From positions 186,001 through 250,000 of the forward strand of contig NZ_FNIQ01000002.1 of the NCBI RefSeq assembly GCF_900104025.1: a stretch of DNA of 64,000 bases, written 5' to 3'. Origin of the DNA: Geodermatophilus sp. DSM 45219 (GTDB taxonomy: Bacteria; Actinomycetota; Actinomycetes; Mycobacteriales; Geodermatophilaceae). The notes beneath the pieces were generated by a model that worked only from the letters and a program-made list of their open reading frames with translations, was not told the DNA's origin and did not search any database. The translations under genes and the position numbers were made by a program. Shown here one piece after another: positions 17,313 through 32,177 of the stretch. The first letter of the stretch is position 1. Each line of letters opens with the position of its first letter.

Positions 17313-19092
17313 AGAGGTACTGCCCGGTGTTGGTCGCGGTGTCGATGGCACGGCCGGACTCGGTGCCCTTGCCGCTGATGAGCGTGCGGATGTAGACGAT
17401 CCGCTCGCCCTTCTTGCCCGAGATCCGCGCCCAGTCGTCGGGGTTGGTGGTGTTGGGCAGGTCCTCGTTCTCCTTGAACTCGTCGAGGCACGCCTGCATC
17501 AGGTGCCCGACCCGCAGGCCGCCTGCACCGGTCTCCAGCCGCTCCTTGATCGCCATCTTCTTGGCGCGGTCGACGATGTTCTGCAGCATCGCGCCGGAGT
17601 TGAAGTCCTTGAAGTACAGGACCTCCTTGTCACCGTTGGCGTAGGTCACCTCGAGGAAGCGGTTCTCCTCGCTCTCGGTGTACATCCGCTCGACGGTCCG
17701 CTGGATCATCCCGCCGACGGTGGCCTCGCGGCTGTTGCCGTGCTCGGCGAGGTCGTCGGGGTGCAGCGGCAGCGTGGTGGTCAGGTACTTGCTGAAGATG
17801 TCGCGGGCGGCCTCCGCATCCGGCCGCTCGATCTTGATCTTCACGTCGAGGCGGCCCGGCCGCAGGATCGCCGGGTCGATCATGTCCTCGCGGTTGGAGG
17901 CGCCGATGACGATGACGTTCTCCAGCCCCTCCACGCCGTCGATCTCGCTGAGCAGCTGCGGCACGATCGTCGACTCGACGTCGGAGGACACGCCCGACCC
18001 GCGGGTGCGGAAGATCGAGTCCATCTCGTCGAAGAACACGATGACCGGCGTGCCCTCGCTGGCCTTCTCCCGCGCCCGCTGGAAGACCAGCCGGATGTGC
18101 CGCTCGGTCTCGCCGACGTACTTGTTGAGCAGCTCGGGGCCCTTGATGTTGAGGAAGTAGGACTTCGCCTGCCCCTCCCCCTTCACCGCGGCGACCTTCT
18201 TGGCCAGCGAGTTCGCCACCGCCTTGGCGATCAGCGTCTTGCCGCAGCCGGGCGGGCCGTACAGCAGGATGCCCTTGGGCGGGCGCAGCTCGTACTCGCG
18301 GAACAGGTCCGCGTGCAGGAACGGCAGCTCGACCGCGTCGCGGATCTGCTCGATCTGCCGGGACAGGCCGCCGATGTCGCCGTAGTCGATGTCGGGGACC
18401 TCCTCCAGCACGAGCTCCTCGACCTCGCTCTTGGGGATCCGCTCGTAGACGTAGCCCGAGCGGGTCTCCAGCAGCAGCGAGTCGCCGCTGCGCAGCGGCT
18501 GGTCGGTCAGGGAGTCGGCGAGGTGGACCACGCGCTCCTCGTCGGTGTGCCCGATGACCAGCGCGCGGGGGGCCTCCCCCTCGACCGGCTCGAGCAGCTC
18601 CTTGAGCATGACGACGTCCCCGGCGCGCTCGAAGCCGCACGCCTCGACGACGTTCATCGCCTCGTTGAGCATGACTTCCTGGCCGTGCTGGAGGCCGTCG
18701 GCCTCCACGGCCGGGGAGACCGAGACGCGCAGCTTGCGGCCGCCGGTGAAGACGTCGACCGTGCCGTCGTCGTGACGGGTGAGGAAGACGCCGTAGCCGG
18801 ACGGCGGCTGGCCGAGCCGGTCCACCTCCTCCTTGAGCGTGACCAGCTGGTCACGCGCGTCGCGCAACGTGGTGGCGAGCTTGTCGTTGCGGTCGGAGAG
18901 GAAGGCCGCTCGGCCCTCCGCCTCCGCCACGCGCTCCTCCAGCACCCGCAGCTGGCGGGGGCTCTCCGCCACCTTGCGGCGCAGCAGGCCGATCTCCTCC
19001 TCCAGGTAGGAGATCTGGCTGAGCAGCGCCGTCACGTCACGCTCGCGCCGCGCTCTGAACTCGTCGGGACCATTGCCAAGACCGGGGCCCAT
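17311..19092 (-). CDS. mpa: Proteasome-associated ATPase Mpa/ARC
   Basis: A 593-residue AAA+ unfoldase. Residues about 15-93 form a coiled coil that binds Pup, followed by two OB domains. The AAA module has Walker A GPPGCGKT (279-286) and Walker B FFDEMD (353-358), with the arginine-finger region near [18 protein letters not shown]. The C-terminus is GQYL, the penultimate-Tyr motif that docks into alpha-ring pockets and opens the 20S gate. The frame stays open to 19110, but a GGAGGT lies 5 bases ahead of the ATG at 19092 and downstream of the earlier ATG, so 19092 is preferred. It lies between trmI and dop on the same strand. Confidence 0.96.
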   Translation of the reverse strand: MGPGLGNGPDEFRARRERDVTALLSQISYLEEEIGLLRRKVAESPRQLRVLEERVAEAEGRAAFLSDRNDKLATTLRDARDQLVTLKEEVDRLGQPPSGYGVFLTRHDDGTVDVFTGGRKLRVSVSPAVEADGLQHGQEVMLNEAMNVVEACGFERAGDVVMLKELLEPVEGEAPRALVIGHTDEERVVHLADSLTDQPLRSGDSLLLETRSGYVYERIPKSEVEELVLEEVPDIDYGDIGGLSRQIEQIRDAVELPFLHADLFREYELRPPKGILLYGPPGCGKTLIAKAVANSLAKKVAAVKGEGQAKSYFLNIKGPELLNKYVGETERHIRLVFQRAREKASEGTPVIVFFDEMDSIFRTRGSGVSSDVESTIVPQLLSEIDGVEGLENVIVIGASNREDMIDPAILRPGRLDVKIKIERPDAEAARDIFSKYLTTTLPLHPDDLAEHGNSREATVGGMIQRTVERMYTESEENRFLEVTYANGDKEVLYFKDFNSGAMLQNIVDRAKKMAIKERLETGAGGLRVGHLMQACLDEFKENEDLPNTTNPDDWARISGKKGERIVYIRTLISGKGTESGRAIDTATNTGQYL

Positions 19093-19170
19093 CGCGCACC
19101 TCCGACACATCGGGAGAGCCAGGACGCAAATCTATACACGCCCGGCGACAGCGTGCCCGGGGCTCGCTGT

Positions 19171-19197
19171 AGGAGGACCCCCTGCCGGACGGGACCC

Positions 19198-19200
<3 letters not shown>
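19171..19200. repeat. Dispersed palindromic element, short copy 3
   Basis: A partial unit in the mpa/trmI gap, ending at the trmI stop codon. It contains AGGAGGACCCCCTGCC and GGACGGGACCC, matching one arm and part of the middle of the longer copies. Considered the same family with lower certainty. Confidence 0.45.
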
Positions 19201-21136
<1,936 letters not shown>

Positions 21137-21138
21137 GG

Positions 21139-21183
21139 AAGGCCCCTGCTCCCCAGCTCGCGGCGGTGCCCTGCAGGGGGCCA
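21139..21183. repeat. Dispersed palindromic element, copy 4
   Basis: The copy lies in the gap after the RecB-like gene. On the minus strand it reads GGCCCCCTGCAGGGCACC, then GCCGCGAGC, then GAGCAGGGGCCTT, keeping the outer arms but with a shortened middle. A second short inverted pair (CTCCCCAGC near 21148 and GCTGGGGAG near 21196) surrounds it. Confidence 0.5.
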
Positions 21184-21252
21184 CGCCTCCGCAGGCTGGG
21201 GAGGGTGCCACGGGACCTGGACCGGCCGGGTCCGCCCGCGGGAGCATCGCCC

Positions 21253-22434
21253 ATGCGCGGATACCGGGCCCCGCGGGCCTTCGACGGTGAGCGCTTCCTC
21301 CCCGGTGGGGCGCTGGTGCTGGTCGAGGGCCGCACGATCGTCGGCGTCGAGCCCGCCACGACCGCCGTCCCCGACGGCTGCCCGGTCACCGACGTCCCGG
21401 ACGGCACACTGCTGCCCGGCCTGATCGACACCCACGTGCACCTGTGCGGGGACGGCGGCCCGCAGGCGCTGGAGCAGATCCCGGAGCTGGACTCCGGGCA
21501 GCTCGACGCGATCATCACCGCCGCCGAGCGGGAGACGCTGCGCGCGGGCGTCACCACCGTCCGCGACCTCGGCGACCACCGCGGGACGGTGCTGGACCGC
21601 GCGGGGCGGGCCGGCGAGCGGCCGACCGTCGTCGCCGCCGGCCCGCCGCTCACCTCACCGGGCGGGCACTGCTGGTCGATGGGCGGCGAGACGACCGGGG
21701 TGGACGCGCTGCGCCGCGCCGTCCGCGAGCGGGCCGAGCGGGGCGCGGGCGTGGTGAAGGTGATGGCCAGCGGCGGCGTCCTCACCCCCGGCACCGACCT
21801 CACCGCCTGCCAGTTCACGCTCGAGGAGCTGCGCGCGGTCGTCGACGAGGCGCACCGGCTCGGGCTGCCGGTGACCGCGCACGCGCACGGCCTGGCGGCG
21901 GTCGAGCGCAGTGTCGCGGCGGGCGTCGACGGCATCGAGCACTGCAGCTGCCTGACCGGTTCCGGCGTCCACCTGCCCGCCGGGCTGGGCGCCGCGCTGG
22001 CCGCCGCCGGCATCGACGTCTGCCCGACCGTGGGGTTCCTGCCGGGCGTGGACCCGCCGCCGCACGTGCGAGCGCGGATGGCCGCGGTCGGCGCGACCAT
22101 CGAGGACCACCTGCCGCACGTGGCGGCCCTGCACCGGGCGGGCGTTGCCCTGCTGGCGGGCACCGACGGCGGGATCGGCCCGGCCAAGCGGCACGGGCAG
22201 GTGGCGTACGCGGTGGCCGACCTGGTCACCGCCTGCGGGGTGCCGCTCGCCGAGGCGCTGACCGCGGCGACGGCCCGGTCGGCGCGCGCGTGCGGGCTGG
22301 GCGAGCGGACGGGACGGCTGGCAGCCGGGTACGACGCCGACCTGCTGGTGGCCGACGGAGACGTCACCGTCGACGTCAGCGGCCTGCAGCGGCCGCGCGT
22401 GGTCGTCGCCCGCGGCCGGGAGGTGCGGCTCTAG
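21253..22434 (+). CDS. Amidohydrolase (imidazolonepropionase-like)
   Basis: A 393-residue metal-dependent hydrolase. The metal-binding HxH is in GLIDTHVHLCGDG; VVKVMASGGV supplies the Lys/Gly segment, THAHGLAAVERSVAAGVDGIEHC gives two further His, and LLAGTDGG provides the Asp. The order fits the TIM-barrel amidohydrolase family near imidazolonepropionases and proline dipeptidases; the substrate is not known. The last residues form the second half of the beta-sandwich (GYDADLLVADGDVT). The ATG at 21253 was chosen as the first conserved start. The stop overlaps the convergent HAD gene by 4 bp (CTAG). Confidence 0.85.
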   Translation: MRGYRAPRAFDGERFLPGGALVLVEGRTIVGVEPATTAVPDGCPVTDVPDGTLLPGLIDTHVHLCGDGGPQALEQIPELDSGQLDAIITAAERETLRAGVTTVRDLGDHRGTVLDRAGRAGERPTVVAAGPPLTSPGGHCWSMGGETTGVDALRRAVRERAERGAGVVKVMASGGVLTPGTDLTACQFTLEELRAVVDEAHRLGLPVTAHAHGLAAVERSVAAGVDGIEHCSCLTGSGVHLPAGLGAALAAAGIDVCPTVGFLPGVDPPPHVRARMAAVGATIEDHLPHVAALHRAGVALLAGTDGGIGPAKRHGQVAYAVADLVTACGVPLAEALTAATARSARACGLGERTGRLAAGYDADLLVADGDVTVDVSGLQRPRVVVARGREVRL

Positions 22435-23171
22435 GCCCGCGCGTCCACCGCCGGGCGGGCGGCGAGCACCGCGTGCAGCTCGGCCAGGTCCACGCCGACG
22501 AGGGTGTCCCGCAGCACCAGGCCGGGTGCCGGCGGGAGCGGCTGCAGGGACGGCACGCCGAGCACGGCGGCCCCGGCGGCCAGGCCTGCGGTCGAGCCGG
22601 CCACCGAGTCCTCCAGCACCACGCAGCCGGACGCCTCCACGCCCAGCTCGTCCATCGCCTGCAGGTAGGGCGCGGGGTCCGGCTTGCGGGCGGGGACCTC
22701 GTCACCGCAGACGGTGGCGTCGAACGGCGGGACGTCGGGGAACGCGCGGCCGATGGCGCCGAGCACGATGTCGGCCAGCCGGCGCGGCGTGGTGGTCACG
22801 AGCGCGGTCGGGACGGCGGCGTGCCGCACCTCGCTGAGCAGCTCGCGGGCGCCGGGGCGCCAGTGGATCTCCCCGGCGAGCAGCTCGGCGGTGCGGTCCT
22901 CCACCCAGCGGGCGTCCGCCAGGAACTGCTCCTCGCTGCGCCGCACCCCGATGTCGGCGTAGAGGACGTCGAGCGCCGTCCGCATGCTCGTGCCGACGGT
23001 CTGCTCCCGCGCGGCCTCGGACATCTCACCGCCCAGCTCCCGGGCGAGGGCGAACATCGCCTCGCCCCAGTACTGCTCGGTCTCGACGAGGGTGCCGTCC
23101 ATGTCGCACAGCACGGCCTGCAGCCGCTCGCCGCTCGGTCCGCTGGTCTCCGGGATGCCCACTGGATCCAC
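22431..23171 (-). CDS. HAD family hydrolase (phosphoglucomutase/phosphatase-like)
   Basis: About 246 residues. HAD motif I is CDMDGTLVETEQYW (nucleophile and acid Asp), motif II TTTPRR, motif III KPDPAPYLQAM and motif IV VLEDSVAGSTAGLAAG. The helical cap between motifs I and II (EAMFALARELGGEMSEAAREQ) is of the C1 type, as in beta-phosphoglucomutases and phosphoglycolate phosphatases. Substrate unknown; M. tuberculosis keeps a similar gene near metH. The start is one of two in-frame GTGs (23171 or 23162); no clear ribosome site helps. The stop overlaps the convergent amidohydrolase stop by 4 bp. Confidence 0.85.
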   Translation of the reverse strand: MDPVGIPETSGPSGERLQAVLCDMDGTLVETEQYWGEAMFALARELGGEMSEAAREQTVGTSMRTALDVLYADIGVRRSEEQFLADARWVEDRTAELLAGEIHWRPGARELLSEVRHAAVPTALVTTTPRRLADIVLGAIGRAFPDVPPFDATVCGDEVPARKPDPAPYLQAMDELGVEASGCVVLEDSVAGSTAGLAAGAAVLGVPSLQPLPPAPGLVLRDTLVGVDLAELHAVLAARPAVDARA

Positions 23172-23291
23172 GGTACGGCGCGGCCGGGGCCCGGGCCGGT
23201 CCCCGGGCGGGCTCCCGGCGTGACGGTCACCGCACCCGGCGACGTGCTGGAAGGGCCTCCCTGCGGCCCGGCCCCGTCCCGGGGCCCGAAC

Positions 23292-23350
23292 GGCCCCCTT
23301 GCAGGGTCCCGCCGCGAGCCTGCGAGTGGCGGGGGGCAAGGGAGTCCTTT
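23292..23350. repeat. Dispersed palindromic element, copy 5
   Basis: The copy lies between the metH 3' end and the HAD gene. It reads GGCCCCCTTGCAGGGTCCC, then GCCGCGAGCCTGCGAGTGG, then GGGGGCAAGGGAGTCCTTT. Both arms carry compensating changes relative to copy 1 (CTTGC in the left arm, GCAAGG in the right), so the stem is preserved. Confidence 0.65.
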
Positions 23351-23366
23351 CGGGGGTCCTCCTACT

Positions 23367-27176
<3,810 letters not shown>

Positions 27177-27290
27177 CGGCCCAGGGTAGCGGCCGCAGAG
27201 GGGGCCGACCTCGCTCCGGTGAGGGAGTCCGGGGCGCCGTCCGGGCCGAGTGCCGCGGCCGGGGGTTCCGTTCGACGTAGGCTCGCAGGG

Positions 27291-28154
27291 GTGATCGACC
27301 CGAAGTCAACCCCTGAGGACCTGCCCCGGCTCGACGACCCGGTCGTGGTCGTCGCCTTCGAGGGCTGGAACGACGCCGGGGACGCCGCCACCGGGGCACT
27401 CGAGCACCTCGAGCTCATCTGGGACGCCACCCCGCTCGCCGCCCTGGACCCCGAGGACTACTACGACTTCCAGGTCAACCGGCCCACCGTCTCCCTGATC
27501 GGTGGGGTCAGCCGCCGCATCGAGTGGCCCACCACGCGGATCTCGGTCGCCCGGCCGCCGGGCTCCGGCCGCGACGTCGTCCTGATCCGCGGCATCGAGC
27601 CCAACATGCGCTGGCGCGGCTTCTGCCAGGAGCTCATCGAGCTGTGCCAGGAGCTCGACGCGCACACCGTCGTCGGCCTCGGCGCGCTGCTCGCCGACAC
27701 CCCGCACACCCGGCCCACGCCGGTCTCGGGTTCGGCCTACGACGCGGAGTCCGCCGAGAAGTGGGGCCTGGAGACCTCGCGCTACGAGGGGCCCACCGGC
27801 ATCCTCGGGGTCTTCCAGGACGCCTGCGTGCAGGCCGGGCTGCCGGCGATCAGCTTCTGGGCCGCCGTCCCGCACTACGTCTCCCAGCCCCCGTCCCCGC
27901 GGGCGACGGTCGCCCTGCTGCAGCGGGTCGAGGAGGTGCTCGAGATCGCCGTGCCGCTCGGCGCGCTGCCGCAGCAGGCCGAGGAGTGGGTGACCACCGT
28001 CGACGAGATGGCCAACGAGGACGCCGAGGTCGTCGAGTACGTGCGCTCGCTCGAGGAGCGGGCCACCGAGAGCGACCTGTCCGAGGCCAACGGCGACCAG
28101 ATCGCCCGCGAGTTCGAGCGCTACCTGCGCCGCCGGGGCTCCTCCCCCAACTGA
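27291..28154 (+). CDS. PAC2 family protein (proteasome-assembly-chaperone-like)
   Basis: A 287-residue PAC2-superfamily protein starting at a GTG (27291) with a nearby GCAGGG. It begins [37 protein letters not shown], the conserved PAC2 opening, with a Gly-rich core [21 protein letters not shown] and a C-terminal helical tail ending [11 protein letters not shown]. Eukaryotic PAC2 helps assemble proteasome alpha rings. Bacterial members have unknown roles. The gene is part of the same conserved block as the Pup-proteasome genes, about 8 kb from mpa, and has the same position relative to metH in mycobacteria (Rv2125). Confidence 0.9.
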   Translation: MIDPKSTPEDLPRLDDPVVVVAFEGWNDAGDAATGALEHLELIWDATPLAALDPEDYYDFQVNRPTVSLIGGVSRRIEWPTTRISVARPPGSGRDVVLIRGIEPNMRWRGFCQELIELCQELDAHTVVGLGALLADTPHTRPTPVSGSAYDAESAEKWGLETSRYEGPTGILGVFQDACVQAGLPAISFWAAVPHYVSQPPSPRATVALLQRVEEVLEIAVPLGALPQQAEEWVTTVDEMANEDAEVVEYVRSLEERATESDLSEANGDQIAREFERYLRRRGSSPN

Positions 28155-28160
28155 TGGGGG

Positions 28161-28196
28161 ACCCCGTCCTCCCCTCGCGAGCCCGGGACGGGGCCG
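28161..28196. repeat. Dispersed palindromic element, short copy 6
   Basis: The copy lies between the convergent PAC2 and dGTPase-like genes, starting 7 bp after the PAC2 stop. GACCCCGTCC and GGACGGGGCC pair across CCCTCGCGAGCC. The arm sequence differs from copies 1 and 5 but matches copy 7 at 34289. Here it could act as a terminator. Confidence 0.5.
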
Positions 28197-28226
28197 CACG
28201 CCGCCCCGTGGCGAGATCGGTGGTCT

Positions 28227-28253
28227 CGTGGTGATCAGCGCGCGATGACCACG
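28227..28253. terminator. Hairpin in convergent gap
   Basis: CGTGGTGATC and GATGACCACG can pair with one mismatch around a 7-base loop. It lies between two convergent genes, about 75 bp from the PAC2 stop and 80 bp from the dGTPase-like stop. A bidirectional terminator role is inferred; no T-tract is present. Confidence 0.4.
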
Positions 28254-28335
28254 ACGTCGCCGATCTCGCGCGTTAAGTTGGGGATAACGGAAGTCGGGCG
28301 ATTAAGCGGGGCCAGGGCGGCGACGCGGGGCGTCG

Positions 28336-29364
28336 CTACCGGAGCAGCGGGCGCATGCGCGCGGTGGCGTCGGCGCCGAAGAGCCGGTCGTGCGTGGACA
28401 GCGCGTACCGATCGGTCATCCCCGACACGTAGTCGACGACCTGGGTGACCGGGTCGGCCGAGGTGTCGCGGTAGGTCGCCGGGATCAGCCCGGGGTGGGC
28501 CAGGTGGTGGTCGACCAGCCGGCGGGTGACGTCGATGGCGAGCTGCTTCTGCCCGGCGGCGGTCTCCGAGGCGTACACCCGCTGGAACATGAAGGCCCGC
28601 AGCTCGTGCATGGCCTCCAGCGGTTCGGGCGCCATGACCACCACTGCCCCGTCGGCCAGAGAGCCGGCGACGACGGCGTCGATCATCGCGCCGACCATCG
28701 AGCTGCCCGGGTCGCCGAAGACGGCGCGCGCGCGGGCCGGGAGGTCGCCGACCTGCAGCACCCCGGCGCGGACGGCGTCCAGCGCGTCGTGGGACAGGTA
28801 GCCGATCCGGTCGGCGTAGCGCACGCACTCCGCCTCGCGGGTGGTGGGCGGCGGGGTGATCTTCCAGCTGTGCGCCCGGATGCCGTCGCGGACCTCCCAG
28901 GTGAGGTTGAGGTGCTCGAGCACCTCGACGATGCGCACCCCCTGCGCCGCGTGGTGCCAGCCGCCGGGCACGTAGGGCTCCAGCGCGTCCTCGCCGATGT
29001 GGCCGAACGGCGAGTGGCCGAGGTCGTGGCCCAGGGCGATCGCCTCGGCGAGGGTCTCGTTCAGGCCCAGCGCGCGGGCCAGGGAGCGGGCGACCTGGGT
29101 CACCTGCAGCGTGTGGGTCAGCCGGGTGACGAAGTGGTCGCCGTCGGGGTTGAGGAAGACCTGCGTCTTGTGCTTGAGCCGGCGGAAGGCCTTGGCGTGC
29201 AGGATCCGGTCGCGGTCGCGCTCGAAGGCGGTGCGCAGGGCGTCCTCGGCCTCGGGGACGGCGCGGCCGCGGGTCCCCGTCGACCGGGTGGCGGCCGGGG
29301 CGAGGACCTCCTCCGCGCGCTCCCGGGCCGCCCGGTCGACCAGGCGGAAGCCCTCCGCCCCCAT
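28336..29364 (-). CDS. dgt: dGTP triphosphohydrolase-like HD domain protein
   Basis: A 342-residue HD-domain nucleotidase. The HD motif residues are His84 (RLTHTLQV), then His113-Asp114 in LGHDLGHSPFGHIGE, with the later Asp in CVRYADRIGYLSHD. RRLKHKTQVF is the conserved nucleotide-binding segment near the N-terminus. The family hydrolyses dNTPs to nucleosides and triphosphate, balancing precursor pools; specificity for dGTP is not certain. Its ATG overlaps the mshC stop by one base (TGATG), so translation is probably coupled to mshC. It faces the PAC2 gene. Confidence 0.9.
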   Translation of the reverse strand: MGAEGFRLVDRAARERAEEVLAPAATRSTGTRGRAVPEAEDALRTAFERDRDRILHAKAFRRLKHKTQVFLNPDGDHFVTRLTHTLQVTQVARSLARALGLNETLAEAIALGHDLGHSPFGHIGEDALEPYVPGGWHHAAQGVRIVEVLEHLNLTWEVRDGIRAHSWKITPPPTTREAECVRYADRIGYLSHDALDAVRAGVLQVGDLPARARAVFGDPGSSMVGAMIDAVVAGSLADGAVVVMAPEPLEAMHELRAFMFQRVYASETAAGQKQLAIDVTRRLVDHHLAHPGLIPATYRDTSADPVTQVVDYVSGMTDRYALSTHDRLFGADATARMRPLLR

Positions 29365-30635
29365 CAGCGCGACCGGGGCGCCGGGCCGTCGAGGGCCACG
29401 CCGAGCAGCGCGTCGACGGCGTCGGCCACCACCGTCGGGGCGTCGTCGTCGAGCTCCCCGCCCGGCCCGGCGGCCAGCGTGCGCCGCGCCCAGTCGTCGA
29501 CCAGCGCGATGGCGCCCGGGCTGTCCAGGTCGTCGGAGAGCCGCTCGCGCAGGCCCTGCAGGACCGGGGCGGCCGGGGCGCCGGCGTCGCGGGCGACCGC
29601 GCGCCGCCAGGTGCCCAGCCGCTGCTCGGCGGTGGCCAGCAGATCGGGCGTCCAGGCGCGGTCGGTGCGGTAGTGGCCGGCCAGCAGGGCCAGGCGGATC
29701 GCCATCGGGTCCACGCCCTCGCCGCGCAGCTTGGACACGAAGACCAGGTTGCCGCGGCTCTTGCTCATCTTCTCACCGTCCAGGCCGATCATCGCCGCGT
29801 GCACGTAGGCCCGGGCGAAGGGCTTGGTGGCCGTCAGCGCCTCGGCGTGCACGGCGGAGAACTCGTGGTGCGGGAAGACCAGGTCGCTGCCGCCGCCCTG
29901 CACGTCGAAGCCCATCCCGATCGTCTCCAGCGCGATCGTGGCGCACTCGACGTGCCAGCCGGGGCGGCCGGCGATGCCCCGCGGCCCGGGCCAGGACGGC
30001 TCGCCCTCCCGGCGGCCGCGCCACAGCATCGGGTCCAGCCGGTTGCGCTTGCCGGGTCGGTCGGGGTCGCCGCCGCGCTCGGCGGAGAACCGCAGCATGG
30101 TGGCCTCGTCGTAGCCGGACTCGGTGCCGAAGCCGGGGGCCTGCGCGACGTCGTGGTAGACGTCGCCGGTGCCGTCGTCCAGCACGTAGGCCAGCCCCTC
30201 GTCGAGCAGCGCCTCGACGTGGGCGACGATCCGCGGCACCGACTCCACCGCGCCGACGTAGTCGTCGGGCGGCAGCACCCGCAGCGCGGTCATGTCCTCG
30301 CGGAACAGCGCGGTCTCCCGCATGCCGAGCACCACCCAGTCCTCGCCGTCCCGCTCGGCGCGCTCGAGCAGCGGGTCGTCGATGTCGGTGACGTTCTGCA
30401 CGTAGTGGACGGCGTGGCCGGCGTCCCGCCACACCCGGTTGACCAGGTCGAAGGCCAGGTAGGTCGCGGCGTGGCCCAGGTGCGTGGCGTCGTAGGGGGT
30501 GATGCCGCAGACGTACATCCGCGCCGTGGTGCCGGGTGAGGTGGCGACGACCTCGCGGCGCGCGGTGTCGTGCACCTTGAGGACCGGACCTGGGCCCGGG
30601 AGGGTCGGGAGGAGCGGGGCGGGCCAGGCGAGCAC
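29364..30635 (-). CDS. mshC: Mycothiol ligase MshC (cysteine:GlcN-Ins ligase)
   Basis: A 423-residue relative of cysteinyl-tRNA synthetase without the tRNA-binding domain. The zinc-binding Cys43 is in [17 protein letters not shown], whose HLGH (52-55) is the HIGH motif. KMSKS is at 289-293. [19 protein letters not shown] is the MshC-specific signature. It uses ATP to join cysteine to GlcN-Ins, the penultimate step of mycothiol synthesis. A GTG start is used at 30635. Downstream it overlaps the dGTPase-like gene by one base; upstream it diverges from a maleylpyruvate-isomerase-like gene with 87 bp between. Confidence 0.97.
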   Translation of the reverse strand: MLAWPAPLLPTLPGPGPVLKVHDTARREVVATSPGTTARMYVCGITPYDATHLGHAATYLAFDLVNRVWRDAGHAVHYVQNVTDIDDPLLERAERDGEDWVVLGMRETALFREDMTALRVLPPDDYVGAVESVPRIVAHVEALLDEGLAYVLDDGTGDVYHDVAQAPGFGTESGYDEATMLRFSAERGGDPDRPGKRNRLDPMLWRGRREGEPSWPGPRGIAGRPGWHVECATIALETIGMGFDVQGGGSDLVFPHHEFSAVHAEALTATKPFARAYVHAAMIGLDGEKMSKSRGNLVFVSKLRGEGVDPMAIRLALLAGHYRTDRAWTPDLLATAEQRLGTWRRAVARDAGAPAAPVLQGLRERLSDDLDSPGAIALVDDWARRTLAAGPGGELDDDAPTVVADAVDALLGVALDGPAPRSR

Positions 30636-30722
30636 GCACCGAGCCTAGAGGCGGGTATCCAGGCGCCCGGCCGGCCCTCATCCTGTCGGTGGACCGCCAC
30701 ACCGCCCACGCGGGGAGGAACC

Positions 30723-31439
30723 GTGCAGCTCGACGAGCACCTGCAGGTGCTGCAGGACACCGACGCGCGCTTCGCGGACGTCGCCGCCGAGGCGGTGCTC
30801 GCCCGCGGCTGGACGGCGCCGGTGCCCGGCTGCCCCGGGTGGACGCTGGCCGACCTGGTCTGGCACCTGGCCGAGGTGCAGCACTTCTGGGCGTGGGTCG
30901 CGCGCACCCGGGCGACCGACCCCGGCGCCTACGCCCCGCCGGTCCGGCGTCCGGACGACGAGCTGCTGGGCTTCGGGCTGGCGCAGTCCGCGGAGCTGGA
31001 GACGGTGCTGGCCGGGGCCGACCCGGCCGAGCGGGTGTGGACGTGGGCGCCGCGGCAGGACGTCGCCTTCGTGCTGCGCCGCCAGGCCATGGAGGCGGTC
31101 GTGCACACCGCCGACGTCGAGCAGGTGCTCGGGGACCTCCGGCCGATCCCGCCCGACGTCGGCCTGGACGGTCTGGACGAGTGGCTCGAGGTGATGGTGC
31201 CCGGCGCGCTCCCGCAGGGGCCGCCGGAGGCCGCGCACCCCGTCGTCCTGCACGCCGTGGACGCCGGGGCCGAGCGGGTGCTCTTCCCCGGCTCGCGCCC
31301 GGTGCCGGTGGCCCGGCTGACCGGCACGGCCGGCGACCTGCTGCTGGCCGTCTGGCGGCGGGTGCCGCTGGAGGTGCTCACCGTGGACGGCGACGGCCTC
31401 CAGGCGGCCGCGATGATCGGCCTGGTCGAGCTGGAGTAG
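30723..31439 (+). CDS. Maleylpyruvate isomerase-family (DinB-like) protein, possibly mycothiol-dependent
   Basis: A 238-residue protein starting at a GTG with a strong GGGGAGGAA five bases ahead. The N-terminal DinB-like four-helix part has PVPGCPGWTLADLVWHLAEVQHFWAW (with a metal-ligand-type His) and VLRRQAMEAVVHTADVEQ (second His pair). The C-terminal SCP-like half includes ARLTGTAGDLLLAVWRRVP. This is the actinobacterial family (TIGR03083-like) that contains mycothiol-dependent maleylpyruvate isomerase. The location beside mshC, divergently transcribed, supports but does not prove a mycothiol link. Substrate unknown. Confidence 0.82.
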   Translation: MQLDEHLQVLQDTDARFADVAAEAVLARGWTAPVPGCPGWTLADLVWHLAEVQHFWAWVARTRATDPGAYAPPVRRPDDELLGFGLAQSAELETVLAGADPAERVWTWAPRQDVAFVLRRQAMEAVVHTADVEQVLGDLRPIPPDVGLDGLDEWLEVMVPGALPQGPPEAAHPVVLHAVDAGAERVLFPGSRPVPVARLTGTAGDLLLAVWRRVPLEVLTVDGDGLQAAAMIGLVELE

Positions 31440-31484
31440 CGCCGCCCCCCGGTGCCTTTCGCACGCGACAGGCACCTCGCGGGC

Positions 31485-31871
31485 TCAGGGCCAGGTGGTG
31501 GCGTACCGCTCGAACTGCTCGCCGGTCTGCACACCGACGACGCAGAACACCTGCCCGGCGGGGTCCTTCATCTGCCAATAGCCGCCCATGTCCTCGATCG
31601 GCGTGGCCCCGAGCGCGACCAGCCGGGCGACCTCGGCACCCACGTCGTCGGTCTCCACGTCGACGTGCCAGCGAGCCGGCGTCCCGTGCCCGGTGCGCTG
31701 GACCTCGAGGTGGAAGCCGTCGGCGAAGGAGCCCAGCGAGGACCAGTGCTCCTCGATCGGGTCCGGCTCGACGGGGTGCCCCGTCGCGGCCGACCAGAAC
31801 CGGCGCCCGGCGTCGTGCAGCTCCGGTGGCAGGTCCATCAGCAGGATGGCGAGGCGGCTGCGGTGGGGCAC
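31485..31871 (-). CDS. VOC family (glyoxalase-like) protein
   Basis: A 128-residue single VOC module. It has the beta-alpha-beta-beta-beta pattern, with LAILLMDLPPELHDAGRRFW at the start, HLEVQRTGHGTPARWHVDVETDDV in the middle and DMGGYWQMKDPAGQVFCVVG near the end. The His pairs and the end acid could bind a metal. Enzyme members include glyoxalases, dioxygenases and drug-binding proteins; no specific function can be called. A GGGAGGAG lies ahead of the ATG. It is convergent with the isomerase-family gene, 45 bp apart. Confidence 0.8.
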   Translation of the reverse strand: MPHRSRLAILLMDLPPELHDAGRRFWSAATGHPVEPDPIEEHWSSLGSFADGFHLEVQRTGHGTPARWHVDVETDDVGAEVARLVALGATPIEDMGGYWQMKDPAGQVFCVVGVQTGEQFERYATTWP

Positions 31872-31989
31872 GTGCGCTCCTCCCGGGTGGGGACGGCGGG
31901 ACGGGAGGAGCAGCCTGGCAGAGAACTGCGCCCGCGGCGCCCGGCGCCTCCAGGGTCGGCAGCCATGGAGTCGACCCTGCCGTCCCGCA

Positions 31990-32158
31990 CCGCCGCAGAG
32001 AGCGGGTCCGGATCGCCGACGGGCTGATCGTGGAGCGGGTGCAGCAGGCCGATGTCCTCGGGCAGATGCGCCAGCTCTACGGTCGCGCGCTCGGGTCGGT
32101 GGGGATCAGCGCGATGCTGTGCCGCCTGCCCGCGACACCGTCGACGGCCGCACGGTAG
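31990..32158 (+). pseudogene. Remnant of a SnoaL-like/ester-cyclase C-terminus
   Basis: In a 306-bp gap between two minus-strand genes, one plus-strand frame reads RIADGLIVERVQQADVLGQM followed by RQLYGRALGSVGISAMLCR and stops at 32158. This resembles the C-terminal strand and helix of SnoaL-like ester cyclases (GRIVERWVQADVLGLLQQLG type). No N-terminal half or start codon with a ribosome site is present, so it looks like a decayed gene. The rest of the gap (31872-31985) shows nothing recognisable. Confidence 0.4.
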
Positions 32159-32177
32159 GGCGCGAGATCGGCGCAGC

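Noticed and set aside
27177..27290. A B12 riboswitch ahead of metH
   Set aside because: The gap is only 114 bp and has no recognisable B12-box or peripheral helices.
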